DNA of 20,112 nt from Thermoleophilaceae bacterium (GTDB taxonomy: Bacteria > Actinomycetota > Thermoleophilia > Solirubrobacterales > Thermoleophilaceae), in assembly GCA_013695855.1 (NCBI GenBank), contig JACCZR010000245.1, forward strand, positions 1 through 20,112. Direction: 5' to 3'. The position numbers and the translations under genes were made by a program. Numbering within the stretch: the first letter of the stretch is position 1; each line of letters begins with the position of its first letter. This document shows positions 1 through 6,983 of this stretch, in pieces. Under the pieces are notes generated by a model. It had not been told where the DNA came from. It saw nothing but the letters and a program-made list of their open reading frames with translations, and searched no databases.

Positions 1-1543
1 CGGCGTCGGCGAACTTCTCCCCGGCGCCGGCCTCACGGTCGTCGTAGATCACGTCGAGGCCGGCGTCCCTGAGCTCGCCGTAGAGGCGGTCCGCCACCTC
101 GCGAGCAGGCTCGCCCTCGCGGCCGAGCGTGACCAGCTCGGCGTCGAAGGGGGCGAGCGCGCGCGGCCACGAGATGCCCTGCTCGTCGGCGTGCTGCTCG
201 ATCGCCGCAGCCACGACGCGCGCCGGTCCGATGCCGTAGGAGCCCATCCAGATGGGACGCTCGCTGCCCGACGCGTCGAGGAAGGTGGCGCCCAGCGGCT
301 CCGAGAAGCGCGTGCCCAGCTTGAAGATGTTGCCCACCTCGATCGCGGGCTCGATGCGGATCGGCGCCCCGCCGGGACAGGTGTCGCCCGGCTCGACGTT
401 GCGCACGTCGGCCCACGCCGGCTCGAAGTCGCGGCCCGGCTCGACGCCACGCAGGTGCTTGTCGGGCTCGTTGGCCCCGGCCACGAGGCCCCGCAGGTCC
501 CGCAGCGCCTCGTCGGCGAGCACCTCGACACGCATCCCCACAGGGCCGATGAAGCCCGCCGGCGCCCCGAAGACCTCGACGATCTCGTCCCTGTGCGCAG
601 GGCGCGACTCGGCACCGACTGCGTTGGCCAGCTTGATCGGGTTCAGCCGATGGTCGCCCCGCAGCACGACGAGCACTGGCCCCCGGCCCTCGACCACCAT
701 GGGCATAGCCTTGATCAGCGCGGCCGCCGGCACGCCCAGCAGGCCCGACACCGCCTCGATCGTGGCAGCTCCGGGGGTCTCGACCTCCCTGGGCTCGCCG
801 AGTGGCTCAGGAAGGCCCTCGGCCCGCTGGGGCGTGGCGTTTGCCACCTCGACGTTGGCGGCGTAGCCGGCATCCGACAGCGCGACGTCGTTCTCTCCCG
901 CGGGACAGGGCGCCATGTACTCGTGGGCGCCGAACCCGCCCATCATCCCCACGTCGGCCTCGACTCGGTACCACTCCAACCCGGAGCGCTCGAAGATCCG
1001 GTCATAGGCGCCCACGTGCAGCTCGTAGGAGCGGTCGAGGCCCTCCCGATCGCGGTCGAACGAGTAGGAGTCCTTCATCACGAACTCGCGGGTGCGCAGG
1101 ACGCCGGCGCGCGGGCGCGGCTCGTCGCGCTCCTTGACCTGGAAGTGATAGAGCAGCTTGGGCAGGTCGCGGTAGGAGCGCACCTCGCGGGCCATGTGGA
1201 AGGTCAGCGCCTCCTCGTGGGTCATCGCCAGGGCGAGCTCGGCCCCCTTTCGGTCCTTGAGCTTGAACAGCTCCTCGATCGGATATCGCCCCGAGGTCCG
1301 CCAGATCTCGGCGGGCTGGAGCACCGGCATCAGCATCTCCTGCGCCCCGATGGCGTCGAGCTCCTCGCGAATGATCTGCTCGGCCTTGCGGTGTGCCCTC
1401 CACCCCGCCGGCAGCCACGTCCACATCCCCGCCCCGAGCTGCCGCGCCATCCCGGCCCGGACGAGGAGCCGGTGGGAGACCGCCTCGGCGTCGGCGGGCG
1501 CCTCCTTGGTTGTCGGCAGGAAGTAACTGGAGAGGCGTGTCAC
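1..1543 (-). CDS. proS: Prolyl-tRNA synthetase, long bacterial type with editing domain (3' end beyond window)
   Basis: Charges tRNA-Pro with proline in the cytoplasm. 514 codons are visible. The product starts MTRLSSYFLPTTKEAPADAE, which matches the usual ProRS N-terminus and supports the GTG at 1543-1541. The TxE loop (THEE, residues 108-111), class II motif 2 (RPRAGVLRTREFVMKDSYSF, about 143-162) and motif 3 (GSYGIGPARVV) are present. Between motifs 2 and 3 lies a YbaK-like INS editing domain with KAMPMVV and GFIGPVGM, so this is the long, self-editing form. The anticodon-binding domain is entered (YDDREAGAGEKFADA) and cut by the window edge. The frame stays open upstream of the GTG through a possible foreign gene remnant; an in-frame ATG 27 nt upstream exists but would add non-family residues. 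No frameshift was seen. The family call is very secure; the start is likely. Confidence 0.95.
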   Translation of the reverse strand, partial: MTRLSSYFLPTTKEAPADAEAVSHRLLVRAGMARQLGAGMWTWLPAGWRAHRKAEQIIREELDAIGAQEMLMPVLQPAEIWRTSGRYPIEELFKLKDRKGAELALAMTHEEALTFHMAREVRSYRDLPKLLYHFQVKERDEPRPRAGVLRTREFVMKDSYSFDRDREGLDRSYELHVGAYDRIFERSGLEWYRVEADVGMMGGFGAHEYMAPCPAGENDVALSDAGYAANVEVANATPQRAEGLPEPLGEPREVETPGAATIEAVSGLLGVPAAALIKAMPMVVEGRGPVLVVLRGDHRLNPIKLANAVGAESRPAHRDEIVEVFGAPAGFIGPVGMRVEVLADEALRDLRGLVAGANEPDKHLRGVEPGRDFEPAWADVRNVEPGDTCPGGAPIRIEPAIEVGNIFKLGTRFSEPLGATFLDASGSERPIWMGSYGIGPARVVAAAIEQHADEQGISWPRALAPFDAELVTLGREGEPAREVADRLYGELRDAGLDVIYDDREAGAGEKFADA

Positions 1544-1690
1544 GAGCCCGAGTCTAGGAGCGGACCGCCCCGGCGGCTCCATGTGAGCGGCGTGCTCCAG
1601 CAGATGCTCGTAGAGCGGCGACGCGCCCGACGAGTGCAGTCCGTCCCGCTTAGAGCGCAGGCGCTCGGCGACCTGATGGAAGTCGGCGCC
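1544..1690 (-). pseudogene. Possible N-terminal remnant of a DUF2332-like gene, in frame with proS
   Basis: Upstream of the proS GTG the same frame is open and reads ADFHQVAERLRSKRDGLHSS followed by GASPLYEHLLEHAAHMEPPG. The pattern AERLR...GSPLYxxLLExAA resembles the N-terminus of DUF2332 proteins as I remember it, and such proteins are over 300 residues long. Here only about 40 residues exist before the frame enters proS. It sits immediately after the stop of the broken MMPL 3' fragment, within a zone of gene remnants. It could instead be unrelated open frame in GC-rich DNA, so the call is tentative. Confidence 0.3.
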
Positions 1691-1707
1691 GGGTGTCGGG
1701 TTGCGAA

Positions 1708-1920
1708 TCAGCCCTGGGGGCTCTCGGTCAGGCCGGCGCGTCGATGGAGGCGCCGCAGCGAGTCCGGCGCCCACCAGTTGGCTCCCCCGAGCAGCGCCAT
1801 GAGCGACGGCACGAGCAGGGCTCGAATCAGCGTCGCGTCGATGATCACCGCGAGCGCGGTGCCTACGCCGAGCTCCTTGATGAAGATGATCTCCGAGGTC
1901 GCGAAGGCGCCGATCGCGAC
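1708..1920 (-). pseudogene. MMPL/RND-family transporter, 3' fragment
   Basis: The frame reads VAIGAFATSEIIFIKELGVG, then TALAVIIDATLIRALLVPSL, then MALLGGANWWAPDSLRRLHR, and stops soon after at TESPQG. This is the typical extreme C-terminus of MMPL-family membrane transporters: the last transmembrane helices, the LVPxLMxLLGxxNWWAP signature and the RRLHxRxGLxE tail. These proteins export lipids or other hydrophobic substrates across the cytoplasmic membrane. Only about 70 residues are present. The frame is fused at 1920/1921 to the N-terminal piece of an unrelated reductase. The missing upstream part of the same transporter type lies at 6361-6920 and ends exactly where this piece begins. Identity of the fragment is secure; a functional product is not expected. 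Confidence 0.85.
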
Positions 1921-2061
1921 GCGCTCGCGCAGTCGCCCGGCGGCCTCCTCGGCGCAGCCGGTGTCGCGCGAGCCGATCACGACCCGGCAGCCCGCGCCCG
2001 CGAGTCGCAGCGCGAGACCCGAGCCGAGCGCCCCGGTGCCGCCGACGATCGGGATGGGGGC
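1921..2061 (-). pseudogene. npdG: NADPH-dependent F420 reductase (NPD), 5' fragment
   Basis: The frame reads PIPIVGGTGALGSGLALRLA, then GAGCRVVIGSRDTGCAEEAA, then GRLRER. This is the Rossmann N-terminus of F420:NADPH oxidoreductases (GGTGxLGxGLAxRLAxAG...VVIGSRD), which move hydride between F420 and NADP. About 45 residues exist before the frame turns into MMPL sequence at 1920. No ATG, GTG or TTG sits at the expected N-terminus (the codons there read CCC ATC CCG), so even the start is damaged or lost. The complementary C-terminal portion of the same enzyme is at 5823-6360. The chimeric frame extends to a GTG-type start at 2190, but that upstream part resembles nothing I recognise. Confidence 0.8.
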
Positions 2062-2152
2062 CTGGAGCGCAGCCGGGTCGTTGACTCCGCGAGCACCGAG
2101 GCCAGGCTCTCCACCGCCGCCGGTCACGGCGGGCCACACTACGTTCAGACAC

Positions 2153-2836
2153 GTGTTCGTCGGCTCCGCCCGCGCCCGCTCGCCCCGCACGATGGCGCTC
2201 TGCGGCGTTGCGGTCGCCGGCCAGCTCGCGTTCGTCGCCGCGTGGGTGATCGCGGGGGCGCTCGAGTCCGGCTACTCGGCTGCCGACCAGACGGTCTCCG
2301 AGCTCGCCGCCGGCGGCGCGGCGAACCCCTGGATTCTGTGGCTTGGCCTGCTGTCGCTCTCTTTCTCTGACGGCTCGACGGCGCTGCTGCTGCGCGAGCG
2401 GCTCGGCTTCGCCGGGTGGCTGCCGGCGGCGATGTTCGCGGTCGCGGGACTCGGGGTGCTCGTTATCCTCGCGCTCCCGCTCGACTGCATGGTCAATGGC
2501 GACGCGGCATGCGACGCCCGGGTCGACGCCGGGGAGGCCTCCTGGCAGCACCGCGGCCACAACGTCGCCGCGGTCTCGGTCCAGCTGATCCTCGTCGTGA
2601 CGCCGTTCGCGGTCGCCTACGCGCTGCGCCGCCGCCCGCGGCTCGCGTGGTGGGCGTTCGCCGCCGGCGTAGTCGGGGTGGCGACCGTGCTCGCGGTCGC
2701 CACGTCGGATCCGGGAGCGGCCGGCTACGGGATCTACCAGCGGGTCACGTTCGGCTTCGTCCACCTGTGGGTGATCGCGATCGCGGTGGCGGCCTTCCGC
2801 GGGCGCCGTTCGCGGGCTGGGGTGGTCCGGGGATGA
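2153..2836 (+). CDS. DUF998-like multi-pass membrane protein
   Basis: About 227 residues if started at the GTG at 2153; an ATG at 2192 is equally possible and no clear Shine-Dalgarno sequence decides. Hydrophobic segments begin with CGVAVAGQLAFVAAWVIAGA and continue as roughly six membrane spans. The pattern GYSAADQTVSELAAGGAANP, an LPLDC loop followed by WQHRGHNVAA, and a final HLWVIAIAVAAF segment resemble DUF998 integral membrane proteins, whose function is unknown. The gene lies inside the island, divergent from the NPD 5' fragment, and its stop overlaps an ATG that opens a truncated dehydrogenase frame. The reading frame is intact, unlike most of its neighbours. A real gene is likely; the family call is from pattern memory. 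Confidence 0.65.
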   Translation: MFVGSARARSPRTMALCGVAVAGQLAFVAAWVIAGALESGYSAADQTVSELAAGGAANPWILWLGLLSLSFSDGSTALLLRERLGFAGWLPAAMFAVAGLGVLVILALPLDCMVNGDAACDARVDAGEASWQHRGHNVAAVSVQLILVVTPFAVAYALRRRPRLAWWAFAAGVVGVATVLAVATSDPGAAGYGIYQRVTFGFVHLWVIAIAVAAFRGRRSRAGVVRG

Positions 2837-2895
2837 GGCTCGAGGGCAAGGCCGCGCTCGTGACCAGCCCCGCCGGCGGCCTCGGCATGATGTGA
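2833..2895 (+). pseudogene. Short-chain dehydrogenase (SDR) N-terminal stub
   Basis: The ATG overlaps the TGA of the preceding membrane protein gene (ATGA). The frame encodes only MRLEGKAALVTSPAGGLGMM and stops. SDR enzymes typically start MRLEGKVALVTGAAGGLGRA, with the TGxxxGxG nucleotide-binding motif. Here the motif glycine is replaced (TSPAGGLG) and the protein ends after 20 of the usual 250 or so residues. The match to an SDR start is strong for so short a piece, and an ATGA-coupled start suggests a former operon with the DUF998-like gene. It is most simply a 3'-deleted remnant. Confidence 0.6.
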
Positions 2896-2943
2896 GGCCC
2901 TGGGAGCAGCATCTGGAACGGACGCTCGGCGGAGGCGAGCTCG

Positions 2944-3600
2944 TCAGGCGGATTCCGGCTCTACGAGCCCGGTCTCGTAGGCGCAGACGACAACCTGCAC
3001 GCGGTCGCGCGCGTCCAGCTTGCTCAAGATGCGCGAGACGTGGGTCTTCACGGTCGCGGTGCCGATCGCCAGGCGTTCGGCGATCTCGGTGTTGGTGAGC
3101 CCACGGGCCACGAGCCGCATCACCTCGAGCTCTCGCTCGGAGAGCTCGCGCAGGACTTCTGGACGGACCACGTCGGCCGGAGGACGGCGCACGAAGCGCT
3201 CGACCAGCCGGCGCGCGATCTTCGGATCCACGAGCTGCTCGCCTTCCGCCACGGTGCGGACGCCGGCGACGATCCGCTCGCGGCCCGCGTCCTTGAGCAG
3301 GAACCCGCTGGCCCCGGAGACCATCGCCTCGTAGACCATCCGGTCGAAGTCGAAGGTCGTCAGGACCAAGATCCGTGTGTCAAGGCCTGACTGTCTGATC
3401 CGCCGGCTCGCCTCGATGCCGCTCATCTCGGGCATGCGGATGTCCATGAGCACGACGTCGGGAACGTGTCGCCGCACGGCTGCCACTGCCTCGGCGCCGG
3501 TCCCGGCCTCGGCCACCACCTCGATCTCGGCGAGCTCGAGGATTGCCCGCAGGCCATCGCGCACCAGCGTGTCGTCGTCGGCGACGACGACCCTGATCAC
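2944..3600 (-). CDS. NarL/LuxR-family response regulator
   Basis: 218 residues, the usual length of the family. The N-terminal receiver domain (about 1-118) has the acidic pocket D8/D9, phospho-acceptor D53 (VVLMDIRMPEMSG), T81 and K103. The C-terminal LuxR helix-turn-helix (about 153-215) reads LSERELEVMRLVARGLTNTE, then IAERLAIGTATVKTHVSRIL. When phosphorylated it would dimerise and bind DNA to control transcription. The GTG start at 3600 overlaps the stop of the upstream sensor kinase (GTGA), so the two form a translationally coupled pair. All key residues are intact even though the partner kinase is frameshifted, so phosphorylation may now depend on another kinase or a small-molecule donor. 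Targets cannot be read from the window. Confidence 0.93.
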   Translation of the reverse strand: MIRVVVADDDTLVRDGLRAILELAEIEVVAEAGTGAEAVAAVRRHVPDVVLMDIRMPEMSGIEASRRIRQSGLDTRILVLTTFDFDRMVYEAMVSGASGFLLKDAGRERIVAGVRTVAEGEQLVDPKIARRLVERFVRRPPADVVRPEVLRELSERELEVMRLVARGLTNTEIAERLAIGTATVKTHVSRILSKLDARDRVQVVVCAYETGLVEPESA

Positions 3601-4810
3601 GCGGTAGTCCGCTGCAGGGGCAGCTGGACTCGCAGCGTCCAGCCCCCGTCGGAGTTGGGCCCCGCGCTGAGCTCGCCGGCCAGAGCCTCCACCCGCTCGC
3701 GCACGCCCACGAGCCCGTACCTCGATCCCGGTCGGCCGTCGGCGCGTCCGTCTCCATCGTTGGCCACGAGCACCTCGACGAAGCCCGCGCTGTAGCGAAT
3801 CCGGACCTGGACGCGCGCTCCCTCCGCATGGCGACGGGCGTTGGTCAGGCCCTCCTGGATGATCCGGTAGGCGGCCGCGTCCACCCCGGCCGGCACCGGC
3901 ACGGCGGTTCCCTCGACCCACAGCGCCACGTCGACTCCGGCCGCGCGCACTGCCTCGACCAGGGCAGGCAACACGGCGAGCGATGGCGTCGGACTCGCGT
4001 AGTCGTCGCCGGCCTCGCGGAGGGTTCCCAGCAGCCGGCGCATCTCCTCGAGCGCATCATGAGCGGTCTGGCGCACGCTCTCGATGGCCCGCTGCGCCGG
4101 CTCGGGCCGGCGCTCGAGCAGGGCATCCGCGGCATCGGCTTGGACGGCGATCACGCTCAGGCTGTGGCCACCACGTCATGGAGCTCCCGGGCGATGCGCG
4201 CGCGCTCGCCCTCGGCGGCGGCCGCCTCCGCCCGGGCGCGCTGGCGGTCGAGCTCCTCGTAGGCGGAGCGCAGACGCGCGGTCTGGGTGCGCTCGCGCAG
4301 GGCGAGCCGCCCGACAAGCCACGTTCCGCTGACGGTGACGGCGCTCATCAGGTACTCGTCCGCCGGGGTCGCGCGCTGGTAGTCGCCCAGCCAGAACGAG
4401 GTGAGCAAGACGAGCAGTGCGGCCACCGAGAGGTCCCGCCTGGGCTCGTGCGCCGCCACCGAGTAGGCGAGCGCGACCCCCGCCAGCAGCTGCCCGAGGA
4501 TCAAGTCCGACTGACCGCGCTCGTAGACGATGAAGTCCAGGAGCACCCCCACCGCCGCGATCCCGATGGCGCCCAGCGGGGCGCGCCTGCGCCACGCCAC
4601 CGCGCCGGTCACCAGCAGGGATTGCACAGCGAGCCCAGGGCGCGAGCCGTCGAGGGTTCCGTCGAGCCACACATGGGCCTGCGCGACCGCCGCGAGCGTA
4701 CCCGCGAGCACGACATCGCCCATCGGCAGGCCCGCGGGCGTGACGGAGCGGTCGGGCAACCGTGGCAGCCGCACGCCCGCAACGGTAAGCGCCGGCGTGG
4801 GTGCCTGCAT
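3597..4810 (-). pseudogene. HisKA_3-type sensor histidine kinase, frameshifted just after the H-box
   Basis: The N-terminal part (4810 to about 4160) holds several hydrophobic membrane segments, a coiled linker rich in R/E/A and the H-box RIARELHDVVA with phospho-acceptor H211. The frame then ends (GTG GCC ACA GCC TGA). The kinase resumes one frame over as SVIAVQADAADALLERRPEP, dimerisation helices, the N-box IIQEGLTNARRHA and glycine-rich ATP lid residues (NDGDG, RYGLVGVRERVEALAGEL), ending at 3597. The expected text is GCC CAC AGC CTG, so one C appears deleted near 4170. With that base restored the gene is an exact 404-codon frame. The stop overlaps the regulator start. Either this is a recent inactivating deletion or a sequence error; the downstream part could start at an internal GTG (4154) but would lack the histidine. 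Confidence 0.85.
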
Positions 4811-4943
4811 CCGACGTGAGTCGGAGCGATCGATCCGGGGTCCGCCCGTGGGTGGATCAGGCTCCGCCCGGCGGTCGATGCGCGAACCGCAGCCTGCGCC
4901 TACGGTCGTGGCTGCTCAGTCGAGTGCAAACCGGAGGAACGCC

Positions 4944-5405
4944 ATGGACACGTCCGCTGTCACCGCCAACCAGCCTCGCACCAGCGGGGACCCGAGCCGC
5001 CCACTCTTCCGGGCGACGGTCGCAATCCTCGTCTACAACGTGGTCGCCACCGTGGTGGCGATCTTCGTGGAGCTTCCAACCCGGTTCGGCCCATCCGCCG
5101 ACCCCGGCCCGATCGCCACCGAGTGGATCACCCGCGGCACCGCCATCTCCGCACCGTTGATGCCGCTCCTGCTCCTGCTCGCCTCGGCCGTGCTCGCCCG
5201 CCGGCGGGACCGCTGGCGGATCGCCGGACTCGTCGGTGTCCTCATCGTCTCGGCCCTGTTCCTCACCGGTGCGTTCGGCGAGGCGTTCGGCGAGCCGACC
5301 GACCAGGTTCCACGGGCCGTCCTCGTTTTATCCGGGGTCTTCTGGGCTCTGGTGGCACTGGGACTGATCTGGCTGTCGATCCGCGCCATGGTGCGTCGCG
5401 GCTGA
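4944..5405 (+). CDS. Small multi-pass membrane protein of unknown function
   Basis: 153 residues. The ATG is chosen because a strong GGAGG (4933-4937) lies six bases upstream. Four hydrophobic segments are visible at about 21-43 (LFRATVAILVYNVVATVVAI), 66-84, 92-112 and 124-147, with a short polar N-terminus and an Arg-rich cytoplasmic-like end. I do not recognise the family. It is divergent from the sensor kinase gene with about 130 bp between them, so it could be a target or partner of that system, but nothing proves it. Its 3' end abuts the point where the truncated cofD (opposite strand) loses homology, near 5415. The intact frame and good ribosome binding site make it a credible gene. 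Confidence 0.7.
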   Translation: MDTSAVTANQPRTSGDPSRPLFRATVAILVYNVVATVVAIFVELPTRFGPSADPGPIATEWITRGTAISAPLMPLLLLLASAVLARRRDRWRIAGLVGVLIVSALFLTGAFGEAFGEPTDQVPRAVLVLSGVFWALVALGLIWLSIRAMVRRG

Positions 5406-5414
5406 CTGCCTGCG

Positions 5415-5809
5415 GACCGGGTCGTCGGCGACCGACAGCACCCGCGCCTCGACGCCCATCGCCACGGCATGGGCCTCGGTCAGCCGCGCGCCCGCCGTCA
5501 GCAGCTCGGTGCGGATCAGGCACATCGCGAGGTCGCGGTCACCGAGCCGAAGCCACACCGGCCGCCCGGCGGCCTCGAGCGCGTCCATCACCGCGAACGT
5601 GTCGCCCGCGATCCCGTATCCGCGCGCGTCGATCGCGTCGCGAGCCAGTAGGTGACGAGGTCGGGATCGGGGCAGACGTGGACGCCGTGGGCCTCGGCGT
5701 CGTCGCCGGTGTTGGCGATCACGGTCAGACCCCCGGACCCGACTACGTCGAGCAGCCCGCGCGCGAGCTTCGCGCCGCCGGTCCCGCCCGATAGCAGCGC
5801 TACCCGCAC
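5415..5809 (-). pseudogene. cofD: 2-phospho-L-lactate/phosphoenolpyruvate transferase (F420 biosynthesis), truncated and frameshifted
   Basis: The GTG at 5809 opens VRVALLSGGTGGAKLARGLL, then TVIANTGDD, HGVHVCPDPDLVTYWLA: the nucleotide-binding N-terminus of CofD/FbiA, which builds the phospho side chain on Fo during coenzyme F420 synthesis. Around 5640 the frame slips; GCGACGCG stands where GCGGACGCG would keep it. The next frame continues AVMDALEAAGRPVWLRLGDR, DLAMCLIRTELLTAGARLTE and DDPVR, then homology ends abruptly near 5415. Only about 130 of over 300 residues remain. It follows the NPD 3' fragment by 13 bases, an arrangement consistent with an F420 operon. No product is expected. A functional copy would have to be elsewhere. 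Confidence 0.88.
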
Positions 5810-5822
5810 GGCCCTCGCCGTG

Positions 5823-6360
5823 CTACCGGAGCTCGTCCGGCAGCCCGGTGAGCTTGACGCCGGCGTGGCTCTTGTGGCGGATGTTGATCGAGATGAGCAA
5901 CGGGGTCAGCCCCTCGATCAGGTGCGCGGCCTCGAGCCGGCCGGCGTCGACGGGGCGCAAACCCTCGACCAGCGCGATCAGCTCGGCGACGCGACGCTTG
6001 GCGTCCTCGACGTCACCCGCCACGAGCACGTCCTCGTCCAGGCGCTGCTCGAGGTCGCCGAGTGCGGTCGCGCTGACCGTGTCCAGCGCGCTGACGACGG
6101 TCACGCCGTCGGGTGCCATCTCCTGCGCCTGCTGGGCGGCCGAGCCCTGGGGCACCCCGAGCAGCCTGGTGGCCTTGCCCGACACGGCCGCGGCCAGCGG
6201 CACGGTCGCATCGACGAGCACCTGGCCGGCGGACAGCGCGCCCTTGAGGTTGGTCAGATTCTCCGACTGGTTGCGGAAGGGCACCGTGAGGAAGACGATC
6301 AGCCCGCGTGTCGCGGCCTCGGTGTTCTCGGCGCCGGTCACCCGCGTCGGGCCCGAGCTA
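5823..6360 (-). pseudogene. npdG: NADPH-dependent F420 reductase (NPD), 3' fragment
   Basis: From RVTGAENTEAATRG onward the frame reads IVFLTVPFRNQSENLTNLKG, GQVLVDATVPLAAAVSGKAT, GSAAQQAQEM, DGVTVVSALDTVSATALGDL and ends TPLLISINIRHKSHAGVKLT GLPDELR. This is the middle and C-terminal part of F420:NADPH oxidoreductases and is free of stops. It lacks the Rossmann N-terminus, which lies 3.8 kb away at 1921-2061. At 6360/6361 it is joined out of frame to MMPL transporter sequence. An in-frame ATG at 6410 would make a chimera starting in out-of-frame transporter DNA and is not a credible gene start. It is followed after 13 bases by the cofD fragment. Confidence 0.87.
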
Positions 6361-6920
6361 GAACAGGGCGGCGGCCGCAGTGACGATGCGACCGGTCCGC
6401 TCGAGGCCACTGGCGACCGCCTCGGTGTTGTCGAGACCTCCGTCGTGTGCCTCCTTGATCCGGCTCAACAGGAACACCGCGTAGTCGGTCGACAGGCCGA
6501 ACACCAGCGCGAACAGCAGCACGGGCTGGGTCGCGGGAACTTTCTCGTCGAGTGCGTCATCGACCTGGCGGGGCTCCGAGCTCTTGGGAAGGTTCTCGGC
6601 CGAGAAGCCCGTGAAGTCGATGCGCAGGACTGCGAGCCGAGGAGCAGGAGAAGGCGGCCGTGAGCGTGGCGATCAGCGCGCCTCGGGCCACCCGCTCAGA
6701 GGCGCCGCGCCACCGCCGCGGGGCGAGCGAGTTGGTGCGGCTGCCGAGCAGCGCCAGCAGCGCGGGAGTGCCACCAGCGAGACCGTTGCCGCGATCAACG
6801 CGACCACCATGTGAGGCCCATCGAGTACAGGAACTGCTGCGGGAACACCAGCAGCGAGGCCAGCGCGGCCGCGACGGCGACGAAGAGCGGCGGGAGAGCC
6901 GCCACGAACCCGCGGAAGAA
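6361..6920 (-). pseudogene. MMPL/RND-family transporter, degraded internal fragment
   Basis: Pieces of one MMPL protein appear in order but in different frames: FVAALPPLFVAVAAALASLL and FPQQFLYSMGL; MVVALIAATVSLVALP; ALLALLGSRTNSLAPRRWRG and ARGALIATLTAA; then LRIDFTGFSAENLPKSSEPR QVDDALDE; and finally TQPVLLFALVFGLSTDYAVF with LLSRIKEAHDGG and GRIVTAAALF. The frame slips between successive pieces, mostly explicable by loss of single G or C bases. Between DALDE and TQPVLL (near 6537) the large periplasmic domain is missing. The last piece meets a TAG exactly at the junction with reductase DNA (6360). The continuation, VAIGAFATSE and beyond, is at 1708-1920. N-terminal membrane parts are also absent. 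Confidence 0.85.
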
Positions 6921-6983
6921 GACACATCGACTTCAACGCCTTGTCGCGTCGAATCCGGCGGCGAGGCTAGTGCTGGGAGGTGC

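Noticed and set aside
191..2150. Very long plus-strand open frame covering proS and the MMPL/NPD fragments
   Set aside because: It is antisense to an unmistakable proS, has low-complexity Arg/His/Leu-rich composition and no family features; only its last part (from about 2153) is a real gene.
1708..2190. A single 160-residue fusion protein of reductase N-terminus and transporter C-terminus
   Set aside because: Half a Rossmann domain joined to two last transmembrane helices is not a plausible functional protein, and the matching halves elsewhere show it is a recombination junction.
3597..4154. Separate small ATPase gene downstream of the membrane sensor
   Set aside because: The two frames fit end to end as one HisKA_3 kinase if a single base is restored, so one broken gene is the better reading.
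5823..6410. Reductase gene starting at the ATG at 6410
   Set aside because: The first 20 or so residues come from transporter DNA in the wrong frame, and the Rossmann N-terminus is missing.
1544..6960. Insertion sequence or phage bringing the island
   Set aside because: No transposase, integrase, terminal inverted repeats or tRNA attachment site was found in or next to the segment.
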